Source: Eutreptiella sp. 'Long Island Sound 2002'
Taxonomy: Eukaryota > Euglenozoa > Euglenophyceae > Eutreptiales > Eutreptiaceae
Length of the DNA: 64,000 nucleotides
Assembly: GCA_964036045.1 (NCBI GenBank)
Contig: OZ038388.1
Location: 33,619,672-33,683,671 of the forward strand
Direction: 5' to 3'
The position numbers were made by a program, and so were the translations under genes. Below are positions 51,419 through 60,043 of the stretch, one piece after another (within the stretch, counting starts at the first letter, position 1; the number at the start of each line of letters is the position of its first letter). A model generated the notes under the pieces. The model did no database searches. It saw only the letters and a list, made by a program, of their open reading frames with translations, and had not been told where the DNA came from.

Positions 51419-51899
51419 CTATGTTATGGGGGGCCTGCACCTTGAAGAAGGGGGGGGGGGGTGGACGGGACTAGATTTGGGGGGGGGAGTGATGCTGGCG
51501 TTGGTTTTGGATTTCTTTTTGCGAGGCTGCAGAAAGTGAAAAGGCTTTCTTTTCTGGGCCGATCTGTGCTGGGCAGGCAGAGGCGAAGGCAGCACTTTGG
51601 TTGTAATTGGTTGAGGCGGCTTTTTGCGGTGTTGGTGGAGCGGAACTGTGGGAGTAGTTGTTTTCCTGGATTTACGTGGAGGGACTTTCACTGCTTTGGG
51701 CAGTGATGTTTCGGGATACTCTGGATGTTTGTGGGGACAAATTTTGGGATATGACGTGCTGAAAGGAGAGGTCGTGGCGCCCCATGAAATGACGGATAAC
51801 GGTTGAGGGCAAGGAGGAGCAGGGTTGTTGTGAAGCCATTGGATTGCATCCTCGATAGTTGAGGTAATAGAAGATCTTCTGAGTTTTAGTAAATGTCAT
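51419..51899 (-). CDS. Minus-strand open frames, basic Pro/Lys-rich, possible relic of a mobile-element ORF
   Basis: Two minus-strand frames abut with a frame change at 51,672-51,691. The first, from ATG at 51,899, starts MTFTKTQKIFYYLNYRGCNP and runs through HFMGRHDLSFQHV. The second (51,691 to 51,419) is rich in Lys, Arg and Pro (KVPPRKSRKTTTPTVPLHQH; RKKKSKTNA) and ends in the G/C tract near 51,450-51,490. Such a charged, Pro-rich stretch is common in nucleic-acid-binding tails and in first ORFs of retroelements, but I see no diagnostic motif. The + strand here has no better frame. It may be noise or a decayed element within the intron left of exon 1. Confidence 0.25.
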
Positions 51900-51971
51900 C
51901 AGGCTGAGTTTGAGTGAGCAGGCGAAAGGCTACCGAAGAATCTTAGTCTTAGTCTCTTGTAGAACCCCCAG

Positions 51972-52250
51972 CTGACAGGAGGCCTGCATCGCCTGCACTC
52001 AATTGATGATCCTCCAGACATTGTTGATCTTCCACTTCATGCAGAGGAGATTGCAAGCTTTCCAGAAATTGTCACTGCTGCATTTGAGCAATACCCCTGG
52101 GACTTGGACTGCCATCTGGTGCTAAAGGCTATGCTGCACGGCGAACCTTCTGAAGGTGCTGAGCTACGTTCCATCGATAAATCGCGGCTGTTGGACACAA
52201 TGGCGGCAGTTTCGAAGCCAAAAATGGCATCTTTGTCAGACCGACTGATG
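51972..52250 (+). CDS. Exon 1 of an unrecognised intron-rich gene (93 codons)
   Basis: The acceptor tcttgtagaacccccag is preceded in frame by a TAG (51,960-51,962). The frame is then open without any Met for exactly 279 nt to a gtgtgtctct donor at 52,251, entering and leaving in phase 0. It translates as LTGGLHRLHSIDDPPDIVDL, then PLHAEEIASFPEIVTAAFEQ, YPWDLDCHLVLKAMLHGEPS, and later KSRLLDTMAAVSKPKMASLS. The spread of acidic residues, paired hydrophobics and helix-like periods is what real coding sequence gives; this is the clearest exon in the window. I do not recognise the family; it looks like part of a large all-helical protein. The donor type (gtgtgt/gtgtgc) recurs at exons 4 and 5. Confidence 0.75.
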
Positions 52251-52731
52251 GTGTGTCTCTGAGCTGCAGAGAAAGGCGTGTACAAAGGGAAGGGGCAGAG
52301 AGAGGCTGGTACAAGAGGCTGGTGGAGACCAAAAGGCAGGATGATAGACAGGCAGGATGGCAGAGTGTTCAAGACGCAAAGAGGTTAGGCAAACAGACAG
52401 ACAGATAGAGAGGCTGGTACAAGGACATAAGAGCGTCCGCAGGCATGTCTCATGCTATGTACCCCTTTACGAGCCAATGGGTGTTCTAGAATGGCTCGTT
52501 TGCATTGCGCTTGGGGGTTTATGGCGCGGGTGCGCGGTACAGCGGATCTGCTGTGTGGAGGATACCATGCATGTATGGTGCAAACACTGCAAGGTGCCTG
52601 CTGTGCATGTGTGGTGCATACTGAGTGTATATGGTGCTCTCTTTGCGTGTGTGGTGGATAGCGTGCTTGTATGATGCACACAGTGCGTGCGTGGCGAACA
52701 CAGTGCGGATGTTGTGTGTGTGTGTGTGTGT
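52251..52731. repeat. Low-complexity intron start: GA-rich repeats, TGTGG-type repeats and a (TG)n tract
   Basis: The word gagaggctggtacaag occurs at about 52,300 and 52,408. From about 52,560 to 52,700 there are loose repeats of tggtgcannnactg type. A (TG)n run fills 52,713-52,731. No coding frame stands out; short open frames here are Cys/Val-rich by-products of GTG/TGT repetition. Confidence 0.6.
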
Positions 52732-54312
52732 TTGCTGCAACAGAGCAACATGTCCTTTTGCTGCCACTGATCACCAGGCTTGTTTGCTGCAGTGAGGAGT
52801 GGGGTCCTTTGCAGCCACTGAGCAGAGAGGTCTTTTACTGCCACTGAGCAACAGGCCTTTTTGTGGCCACAGAGCAGCAGAGTTTTTTTTTGCGGCCAAT
52901 CAGCAGCAGGTTATTTTGCTGCCGCCAAGCAGCATACCTTTTTGCTGCTACTGAGCCGCGGGCTTGTTTGCTGCCAACGAGCAGCAGGCCGTTTTGCAGC
53001 CACTGGCAAGTTTGTTGCCTGCCGTTGTGCAGCATGTCATTTTACGCCACTGAACACCATGCTTTTTTGCGGTCCCTGAGCAGCAGTCCTTTTTTGCTGC
53101 AACTAAGTAGCATGCTTGTTTGCAGCAACAGAGCACCAGGCCTTTTTGCTGTGTGTAGCATGCTCTTTTGCTGCCACTAGGCAGCAGGTTTGTTTCGGGC
53201 ACGGAGTAGCATGCCTTTTTGCCGCCATTGAGCGGCAGGCTTTTTTGCTGCACTGAGGAGCGGGCTCCTTTGCTGCTATTGAGCACCGGGCCTCTTTGTG
53301 CTGCTGAGCAGCAGGTTTTTCACTGCCACTGAGCAGCACGCTTTTTTTGCTGCCACAGAGCGGCAGGCTCTTTTGCTACCACTGAGCAGCCGACCTGTTT
53401 GCAGCCACTGAGCCGTAGGTTTTTTACCTGCCATGGAGTAGCATGTCAATTTGCTGCCACAGAACACCATGCCTTGTGGCTGTCCATACACAGCAAGCTC
53501 TTGTTTTGCCATGGAGCAGCATGTCCTTTTGCTGCCACTTGAGCAGCAGGGCTTTTGCGTAGCATGCTTTTTGGCTGCCACTGAGCGACAGTCTTTTTTG
53601 ATGCCACTGAGCAGCCCTTTTAGCAGCAAATCAGTAGCATGCAGCTTTGCTGCCACCTGACACCATGCTTTTTTTGCTGCCACTACGCAGCAGGTCTTTT
53701 TGCTGCCACTAAGCCACAGCTTTTTTGCTTGCCACAGAGCAGCATGCGTTTTGCTGCCACTGAACAACATGCCTTTTTGCTGTCAATACACAGCAAGTCT
53801 TTTGCTGCCATGGAGAAGCATGTCCTGTGCTGCCACGGAGCAACGGGATTTTTTGCTGAAAATACTGTTATTTGCTATCGATACGCAGCATGCTTTATGC
53901 TGCCAAGGAGCAGGAGGTTTTTGCTGCCACTGAGCAGCAGGCCTGTTTGCTGCCACTGTGAAGCGGGCTCTTCTGTCACGACTCAGCAGCAGGCGTTTTG
54001 CTGACAATATCATCAAATGCTATCAATACGCAGCAAGCTTTGTGCTGCCATGGGGCGGCAGGCCTTTTTGCTGCCACCCAGTGGCAGGCGTTTTGCTGTC
54101 ACTGTACAGCCAGTTTTTTGCTGCTACTGAGCAGCATGCTTCTTTGCTGCCACCGAACAGCAAGCTTTTTGCTGAAACAGAGCTGTCGGTGTTTTGCTGT
54201 CACTGAGCACAAGCCTTTTCGCTGCCACTGAGCAGCATGCTTTCTTGCAGCCACAGAACACCGGGCTTTCTTGCAGCCACAGAACAACGGGCTTTTTGCT
54301 GCCATTGGGTGG
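52732..54312. repeat. 1.6-kb minisatellite of degenerate, hairpin-forming units of roughly 25-35 bp
   Basis: Several dozen copies of a unit close to ttttgctgccactgagcagc follow one another, with variants such as ttgctgccacagagcagc, ttgctgtcaatacacagc and ttgcagccactgagccg. In most units the tgctgc and gcagca halves are complementary around a loop of about six bases, so each unit can fold into a small hairpin on either strand. Open frames run through in several phases on both strands with repeating residues (CCH, FAAT, SGSKK) and are not genes. The array sits between exon 1 and the next exon candidate. Confidence 0.9.
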
Positions 54313-54452
54313 CAAGCTCTATGTAATGGAGGCTTGCACAGCAAAGGCTGTTGTTGTTGTGGTGTTGTTGCTCTGTCAGACAACAGAGAGGACAGTTATT
54401 TTCGAAAACTGCCATTTTCAAGTTTTGTTGCTTCCCTCTTCTGTGTGTGTAG

Positions 54453-54662
54453 GCTGTGGCACCGGTAGTACACGAGCTCCTCCGTGGGCTGTTTTTGTGG
54501 TCTGCGGAAGGGAGCAAGTTTCTTTGCTCTGCCCAGCACTGAACATGCTTCCGTTACACTCATCTTCACCAGACTGAAAGACGTCTTGGACAGCTCTGCT
54601 ATTCCTGAGGAGTTTTCTTTCCACCGCTTCCGCCGCTCCGTTCTTGTCTTGCAGTTCCCAAC
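54453..54662 (+). CDS. Candidate exon region with two coding-like frames, function unknown
   Basis: After the acceptor ctgtgtgtgtag (54,452), phase 0 reads AVAPVVHELLRGLFLWSAEG and SKFLCSAQ before a stop. From a second, stronger acceptor (ttctttgctctgcccag, ending 54,536) another frame reads TEHASVTLIFTRLKDVLDSS, then AIPEEFSFHRFRRSVLVLQ, up to a gtgtgtgt donor at 54,663. Both halves look like real protein, so either one is the exon, or they are joined by a very short intron or a frame change. The helix-rich composition matches exon 1. I cannot settle the exact boundaries. Confidence 0.45.
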
Positions 54663-54690
54663 GTGTGTGTGTGTGTGTGTGTGTGCGTGT
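54663..54690. repeat. (GT)n microsatellite
   Basis: About 28 bp of GT repeat with one gc interruption directly after the candidate exon, where it would supply the 5' splice site. CA/TG-rich sequence continues to about 54,850. Confidence 0.9.
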
Positions 54691-55070
54691 GGTGCGTCCC
54701 GTGCAATGCGTGGATGCACCGTTCCGCCAAGAGGAATATATTGTGACGCATGCATTTCATGCAGCACACACACGCTGTGTGCGCTCTGCACAACACAGGC
54801 ACCAAGGCCCCACGCACACACTGTAGCCACAGTGCACACATGCTGCGGGCATACAGCAGAAATGCACTGTCGGCTCTGCAAGGACTGCCTTGAGTCACCG
54901 AAAGTGAGGCACACCACAAGTCACATGAATGTGCAGCCCCGACCAGTAGATGTCGGCCTGGTCCTGAGGCAAGAACATGTGGTGAGCACAGAATCCAGTT
55001 GTTGGTGGACACAATGTTATAAGCCTCCTGCAACTCCAGAGTTCTGCATTTTCGGATTTCCCTCGTCCAG

Positions 55071-55184
55071 GATTTGACAAATGTTTGCGCTCAATATGTG
55101 TCAATAGATGTGGATGCCTCAATCGTTCATATGAGAACCTCAGATTGGCAACCTCCTTTGTTTTGGCTTTGAATTACGATGCAG
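55071..55184 (+). CDS. Candidate exon with strong splice sites, frame uncertain
   Basis: A textbook acceptor (ttcggatttccctcgtccag, ending 55,070) and a good donor (gtgagcacgtg at 55,185) bound 114 nt. One frame is open throughout (FDKCLRSICVNRCGCLNRSY, ENLRLATSFVLALNYDA). Phase 0 gives a more natural start (DLTNVCAQYVSID) but stops before the donor, so in that frame a shorter exon would be needed. The phases used by exons 1 and 3 favour phase 0. The acceptor is more certain than the rest. Confidence 0.4.
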
Positions 55185-55293
55185 GTGAGCACGTGATGTG
55201 GTGGCGTTGCCTTTTCTACAGGGCCCAAAATTTATCAAGGAAAAGTGCCACCAACTGGGCCTCATTGTGCTCATTTCCACAAGTTCATAATTT

Positions 55294-55910
55294 CAGGCAT
55301 CGTTTATAAGGAATTGATATGGAAGGGGGGGGTCTGGGTGGGTGCCCCAGCCTGGGTGGGTTGGTCAGACATTTTGGGACCCCCCCCCTCTTATAATTAT
55401 GGTTTGGGTCGGTGGGTCTGCAGTCTAGCCCCTGCCCCCTTTAATGGTAGTGTGGGTACCCCTTTGTGCTGGTGTCCCTTTCCTGCAGACCTCATTCTTT
55501 GGTTTTGTTTTGCTATGCAACCTGGCCAGTACCGCTGTGGGTGTGGAGTACTTCAAATGTGGGGACCGCCTTCGCCAAAGCCCAAGCCCAGGGAGCAACA
55601 ACCCAGCGCAGGAACCCAAGCAGCATACACATCATTGATAAAAGCCTCCAAAATGTAAAAAAAAAGGCAGAAAAAGCACAAAAACCAGAAAAATCAGAAA
55701 AGTACAAGACCGGAAAAAAAACAAGGCGGGACCATGGTCTTTGGCAGCCATGGTAGCATCACCTCAGAGTGAGGTGGGGCTGGGGTGCAGTTCAACCCTG
55801 GGAGAGCGCCTCAACCCCCTGAGGGGGGGTGGTCTGGGTGGGTTCCTTGATCTTGGGTGGGTGGGTGCCTCACCCCCCCCCCCTGCCCCCCCCCTTATAA
55901 ACGATGCCTG
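55294..55910. mobile_element. 617-bp inverted-repeat element (MITE-like) inside an intron
   Basis: The left end caggcatcgtttataagg (55,294-55,311) is the exact reverse complement of the right end (55,893-55,910). TT flanks both sides and could be a 2-bp target duplication. Just inside each end lies a G/C tract and a direct subterminal repeat: gtctgggtgggtg near 55,330 and gtctgggtgggtt near 55,830. This is the same plan as the 595-bp element at 33,032 (inverted ends, direct subterminal repeats, G/C tracts), although the sequences differ. The middle has an A-rich patch (about 55,655-55,725) and no recognisable transposase. Confidence 0.75.
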
Positions 55911-55958
55911 TTCCACATGTGGTTCTCCTTTCTCTATATGCATCGCATATCACTGCAG

Positions 55959-56213
55959 GTAATCTCGGATATTGCCAGCTGGCTCTCATTGAATAGTGCT
56001 GATTTGGGCACTGTCTGGATGGTGTCATGGCAGCGGTCTCTGTTCTCGATTGTCGGCCAGGCCCCCGATGAAGCCCCCGGATTTCCCGTCAGCACAAGCC
56101 CATCCCAGGCCCCATCCTCACCCCTGCCGGAATTCTCTCTCACAGTGGGTGACCAATCTTTGCAGGCTGCACCAGCAGACAACACCGCATCAGTGTCCGA
56201 GCAGCAGCAGCAG
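55959..56213 (+). CDS. Exon 3 of the unrecognised gene (85 codons; may extend to 56,506)
   Basis: The acceptor catatcactgcag ends at 55,958. The frame reads VISDIASWLSLNSADLGTVW, then MVSWQRSLFSIVGQAPDEAP, a Ser/Pro-rich stretch (STSPSQAPSSPLPEF), and SVSEQQQQ before a donor gtagatg at 56,214. That gives 255 nt in phase 0-0, matching exons 1 and 4. The same frame stays open to 56,506 (FAARFCEWDPSHCLSFNYFI and so on) where a better donor, gtaagtgtc, occurs; a longer exon ending in phase 2 is therefore an alternative. The 617-bp inverted-repeat element ends only 48 bp upstream of the acceptor. Confidence 0.6.
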
Positions 56214-56506
56214 GTAGATGATGTGGCATTTGCAGCAAGATTCTGTGAATGGGACCCTTCTCACTGTTTAAGCTTCAACTACTTCATTCCTGTGTATCTG
56301 TGTGTCGCGGCAAAATTTGCATGGGGTTCTGTGCCCGGCGGCGGTGAGAAAATAGGGTATTTATATTGCATGGATCATGGCATGCGGACATCATGGCAGA
56401 GTACAGTTCTGACACGACCACACATGGCGCACATCCTACTGCCGGAGAGGGGGGATCAGAGTGTGCCTACCCCTGCTCGCCTTGCAGACTCTAGGCGCTC
56501 ATCACG

Positions 56507-57008
56507 GTAAGTGTCAGTACCAATACCGTCAATGGCGAGCGGCTGCCATATACACAACTGCATGGCTTCGTGTAAGCGCCCCCACAGAGCCCAGGCTTTG
56601 TGTCCTCTTTGCCCCAGTGAGCGGATGGGCCACTGACGAGTGGCGTCATTGCACTTTGATTATGTGATGCAAGGGAATTGTTGTCTCTTGGTGTGCGCAT
56701 TCCCTCTCCTGTGTTGACCTCCGGCTCCTGGCCCTTCAAGCCCAACCCAGCGCCCAGGGCTTCTTTAGAATAATTAAAAACCAAGGGGGGGGGGACCCCT
56801 CCCCCAAACCCCCCCCTCCCCCAGACCAAAGTGACCATAGTGGGAAAAAACGAAATTTACAATTGGGAAAATCTGGTCAGGCCATTTTTGGTACACCAAG
56901 TTTTGGGTCCAAAACCCCCTCCCCCCCTCCCCCCCCATGCTCAAAAGAAGCCCTGCCAGCGCCCCAACCCTGTGCAGGTTGTGCCTCTGCGTTGGGATGT
57001 CTCCTCAG
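56507..57008. other. Intron sequence with G/C homopolymers, no gene seen
   Basis: The stretch holds G and C runs at about 56,785-56,825 and 56,915-56,938, and a near-palindrome ttttgggtccaaaa near 56,902. I see no coding frame on either strand that fits neighbouring splice sites. Confidence 0.55.
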
Positions 57009-57092
57009 GCCCTGGTTGCGAAGGTTGAGCAGGTGTTGAGGACTTTGATGACGAGTGCCATGGCATCAAAAGACGGCTGGAAGTACATGGAG
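57009..57092 (+). CDS. Exon 4 of the unrecognised gene (28 codons)
   Basis: The acceptor gggatgtctcctcag ends at 57,008. The exon reads ALVAKVEQVLRTLMTSAMAS and KDGWKYME, a strongly amphipathic helix, and leaves at a gtgtgccg donor (57,093) in phase 0. The frame stays open a further 96 nt (VCRSLLGTRKKERCVVAAWH), so a longer exon is possible. Length and phase (84 nt, 0-0) agree with exons 1 and 3 before it and exon 5 after it. Confidence 0.6.
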
Positions 57093-57626
57093 GTGTGCCG
57101 CTCGCTGCTCGGGACTCGGAAGAAGGAGCGCTGTGTTGTTGCCGCTTGGCATCAACTTATCAATTGTTTTTCTTGGTGTTGCACGTGAAAGCTGTTGGGA
57201 GGGGCAGTCCCATCCACACATTTCTGCATCCTTGAGATTTAGTTCCGGAAGTGTTTTTGGTGCCGTCCTTTCTCTTTCTTGGTTGCTGTCGGGCTGGGCA
57301 ACCGCCAACTGTTTCTGCATGTTCTGTGTGGTACGTGTCCACACAATGCCGTCATTCTGTGTTCCTTCTTGTGTGCGAATGTGTCAAACTGCTGCCTGTA
57401 AAATGTGTTTCGGAAAATGCTCTTACAGTGTACACAACTGTCACAGTGGTGGTCGGTTTCGCGAGATCAAGATTGATATATTCGGCGGATTGCTGAGGGG
57501 GGTGGTGGGACAGCCTCTTGAAGTGCACCGGCGTCTGTGGCTGCAAACAGCCATTTTGGCACCAGCGCACGGAACTGTCGCGCACAACGGCCGAGGGCGT
57601 CCACAGCCTGATTTTTCATCTTTCAG

Positions 57627-57870
57627 GACACCATTGTGTTGCTACTGCCTGAGTCCGACTGTCGACCCCCTCCAGACACAATGCTGACCCTCCCGATCCT
57701 CAGCAAAGTGTTCACGGGCTGCTACGAGTACATTATCTACAGCCTGACAGCCCTCTCCAACGCCATCGAGACCCCTGTCCACATCCCACATCTGAAGGAA
57801 AATTACGCGTACCTCACGACGCTACTGCACGATGTGGCGTTCTGCGGGGTTTGGGATCATGAGTTTGTCG
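57627..57870 (+). CDS. Exon 5 of the unrecognised gene (81 codons plus one base)
   Basis: A strong acceptor (gatttttcatctttcag) ends at 57,626. In phase 0 the exon reads DTIVLLLPESDCRPPPDTML, TLPILSKVFTGCYEYIIYSL, TALSNAIETPVHIPHLKENY and AYLTTLLHDVAFCGVWDHEF. A gtgtgtctcc donor at 57,871 ends it in phase 1, which fits the two-base lead of exon 6. The sequence suggests stacked helices of an alpha-solenoid or other scaffold protein, not an enzyme with visible catalytic motifs. The family is not recognised. Confidence 0.7.
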
Positions 57871-57983
57871 GTGTGTCTCCCGAGTCGCGTTTCGTTCAGG
57901 ACCAGATACAAACCCCAGTTTCCCCAGCAACTGCAGTTTTGCAACCTGTCCCTCCTCAGTCTGTATTTTCTTGTATGATGCCT

Positions 57984-58096
57984 TCCTGTGTCACGGGGGG
58001 GCGGCCGGGCATGGTCCTTGTATGCGACACCCCCCAGCCCCCCCCCCCCCCCCCCGGGTTTTGAGAGATAGTGGGCTGGGGACATGGCGCCAAGTG
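57984..58096. repeat. Fold-back repeat with a central C tract, copy 1
   Basis: The left arm (57,984-58,037, ending tatgcgacaccccccag) is an inverted match of 59,427-59,480. A tract of C follows, then gttttgagagatagtgggct and a second, weaker copy of the arm in opposite orientation (ctggggacatggcgc). Copy 2 at 59,350-59,480 has the same order. It is probably a short palindromic mobile or amplified element lying in the intron between exons 5 and 6. Confidence 0.55.
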
Positions 58097-58150
58097 TGAG
58101 CGCCAGATTTCGCAAGACGAGGCGCTATACAAATGTCGTTTGTTGCCCAG

Positions 58151-58273
58151 ACATGTTAACTGCAAACGTCAGCCCGCGGACAAGGGGCCCCTGGGCGCGG
58201 GATGCTGCCACCCACATTGAGCATTGTGTCCGATCCATCTACTCCTCAAGCGGAGCTGCTAGCCTTGCTAGCG
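58151..58273 (+). CDS. Exon 6 of the unrecognised gene (end uncertain)
   Basis: The acceptor cgtttgttgcccag ends at 58,150. Joined to exon 5 through G|AC the frame continues MLTANVSPRTRGPWARDAAT and HIEHCVRSIYSSSGAASLAS. A gtgcccc donor at 58,274 would leave phase 1 and join exon 7 in frame; a second possible donor lies at 58,295 (gtgggc, also phase 1). A different frame (LPPTLSIVSDPSTPQAELLA) is also open across this stretch, so frame choice rests mainly on agreement of phase with exons 5 and 7. Confidence 0.45.
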
Positions 58274-58436
58274 GTGCCCCACTCAGCAATGAGTGTGGGC
58301 GCAGCGTGGAACCGCGTGGCCACCAGCGTTTGGTGGCCCGATGTGGAAACCCGGGAGTGGAATTGCGGTACACAATGTGAAATGTGGGGTGTTCCACTTG
58401 TTTGTTTGTTTCACAACCCCGTATTGGTCAGTATTG

Positions 58437-58570
58437 TTGCGCCCCTTGAGTTGGGGTTAGGGATTCACAATCCACGCTTTGTTGCGGGGCCCCTCGAGTT
58501 GGGGTTAGGGACTCACAATCCACGCTTTTTTGCGTGGCCCCTCGAGTTGGGGTTAGGGACTCATGCGACG
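58437..58570. repeat. 48-bp tandem repeat, about 2.7 copies
   Basis: Copies begin at 58,441, 58,489 and 58,537 with gcccct(t/c)gagttggggtt, each containing ggggttaggga and (first two) tcacaatccacgctt. Because 48 is a multiple of three the repeat stays in frame and would encode a 16-residue unit (PLELGLGTHNPRF). A separate pair gcagagcga(t/c)gg(g/t)agtag lies at about 58,693 and 58,733. Confidence 0.9.
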
Positions 58571-58828
58571 GTTTTCCGCGTTTTTCTTAGGCAAGTGCTC
58601 CATGGGGCGTTTCCCCTTGCAAAATCTGTCAAAGGCCAGCATGGTGCCCAAACCCAAACCTGTGTGTGCCGAAACCTAAACCACAACAAATGCAGAGCGA
58701 TGGGAGTAGGCACCCAGGAAAGCATTCGCCGCAGAGCGACGGTAGTAGGCACCATGTTGGTCCGCGCAACGCTGAATAGGGTATTCATAGTACGTTGCGT
58801 TTCGTCATTGGTGTGTCCCCTTTGCAGG

Positions 58829-59055
58829 CCGTGCCATGTGTTTGGTCCTCGCTTTGCTCCCTTTGTACAGCGCAGCGACACATCATGGCGACACTCGATC
58901 TTGAGAAGTCGCTGAAGCGAGGGTTTTGCGTGGTGTGCAACAAGAAGGGCTGCCACAAGGCATGTGTAACATGCCTCGTAGCCAACCACAACCACTGTGG
59001 ACACGTTTGCTTTTCAAGGACCTCTAACCAGAAGTCCATCCATTCTTTCTTTTAA
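58829..59055 (+). CDS. Short Cys/His-rich open frame, possible C-terminal zinc-binding tail of a transposase relic
   Basis: After a splice-like tgtcccctttgcag (ending 58,828) the frame reads to a stop at 59,055. The interesting part starts at ATG 58,885: MATLDLEKSLKRGFCVVCNK, KGCHKACVTCLVANHNHCGH, VCFSRTSNQKSIHSFF. The spacing CxxC..C...CxxC(x8)C(x3)CF can bind two zinc ions and is loosely like the Cys-rich C-terminus of PiggyBac-type transposases; I cannot confirm that family from so short a piece. It lies between the two fold-back repeats in the long intron between exons 6 and 7. It could instead be a small zinc-binding protein or the last exon of another gene. Confidence 0.35.
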
Positions 59056-59096
59056 CCCCCAACTCTAACCAAGCCTCAGGAATTTTTCTCACAAAC

Positions 59097-59345
59097 TAAC
59101 CGGGGGGCACGGGGAAACAAGAGGGGAGAGGGAAGGGGGGAGGGGGAGGGGGGCGGGGGGAGGGGTGCGGGGGGCAACACGGCGACCCTTAAGACTTTCT
59201 TCTCGGCAAGGACGAGAAAGCGCTATTATCGCATACATACCTCCGTACCCCCCAACCCCCAGACACACAACCCCCCAGGAGGTATGCATGTGGTAGTAGT
59301 GGGTCGCGCGCAAGCCCCCCCACCTTGGGAACCCCCCCCCCCGGC
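59097..59345. repeat. G-rich then C-rich low-complexity tract
   Basis: From 59,100 to 59,172 the + strand is almost only G with A (gggggagggggaggggggcg type). From 59,245 to 59,345 it turns C-rich. The G-rich part could form G-quadruplex structure. No gene is seen. Confidence 0.85.
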
Positions 59346-59349
59346 CGAA

Positions 59350-59480
59350 ATCCCCCCCCTACACCCCCCAGCCGACCCCCCCCCCCAGATCCACCCCCTG
59401 CCCCCCCCCCGAGTTTTGACAGATAGCTGGGGGGTATGTCGCATCAGGACCGGTTGTAGTCGCCCCCCCGTGTCCTGTGT
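59350..59480. repeat. Fold-back repeat with a central C tract, copy 2
   Basis: The order is a short inverted arm (tacaccccccagcc), C tracts, gagttttgacagatag, then ctggggggtatgtcgcat and cgcccccccgtgtc. The last part is the inverted match of the left arm of copy 1. The direct word gttttga(g/c)agatag is shared by both copies in the same orientation. Confidence 0.55.
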
Positions 59481-59971
59481 GCAGGTGCCGGCGGAGACAC
59501 ACCAATGGCTCACCCCAAAATGTGTGACAGGATTTGAGTTGTGCTCTGCGGACTGGACACAGGGACGACAGGGAAGCAGGGCATGTCTGGCCACAGCAAA
59601 ACTGTGGCTGGCGGGTCCAGTAGGAAAGGGCTTGCGTCAGGAGGGAACTCTTCCTTGCGGTCACTCATTGTAGGGGATGCTTTCAGCGCCATGAGGGGGG
59701 CTGCATGGACCAGCGGATGGGACCTGCAACCCTCCAAGTTGCTCTGCCTGTGAGCCTGGCCGTCCTGCACAGGGCCTGCACCGACGGTTGACCCTTCCCG
59801 ACCCCCACCCTTTTCCCCAGGGCTTCACTTCATTTTCAACGGCCCCCCTCCCATTTACCCCCTCGTCCCCTCCCTGGACACCCTTACCCAGGGGGTGCCA
59901 TGAGGACGCTCACCCTTTTTTTTTCTTCCTATGGCATCCACTTTCTGATGGTGGAGAAATTCCAGATCCTG

Positions 59972-60043
59972 AGGTACCTTAGTTGGTAGTTGTAGTAGAC
60001 TCTGATCATGAGGGTCCTAGGTTGAATTCCCAGTGTGTGCAAT
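59972..60043 (+). repeat. tRNA-derived relic (SINE-like head or tRNA pseudogene)
   Basis: An A-box-like ttagttggtag (59,979) and a B-box-like ggttgaattcc (60,020) are 41 bases apart, the usual tRNA spacing. Four of five T-stem pairs can form (ctagg with cccag). The acceptor stem does not pair and the anticodon arm is poor, so it is not a working tRNA. Without a second copy in this window I cannot say whether it heads a SINE family. Confidence 0.45.

Noticed and set aside
52732-54312. CRISPR-like array
   Set aside because: Repeats are degenerate and contiguous with no unique spacers of constant length, and the setting is eukaryotic.
52700-54380. Many overlapping open frames on both strands
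   Set aside because: They are readings of the degenerate hairpin minisatellite; residues repeat with the unit length and no frame is favoured.
58118-58140. gaggcgctatacaaat resembling the 3' tail of some LINE-mobilised SINEs
   Set aside because: A 16-base match without a tail repeat or a recognisable head is too little.
58441-58560. Telomere-like ggggttaggg words
   Set aside because: They recur only because of the 48-bp tandem repeat; there is no short-period telomeric tract.
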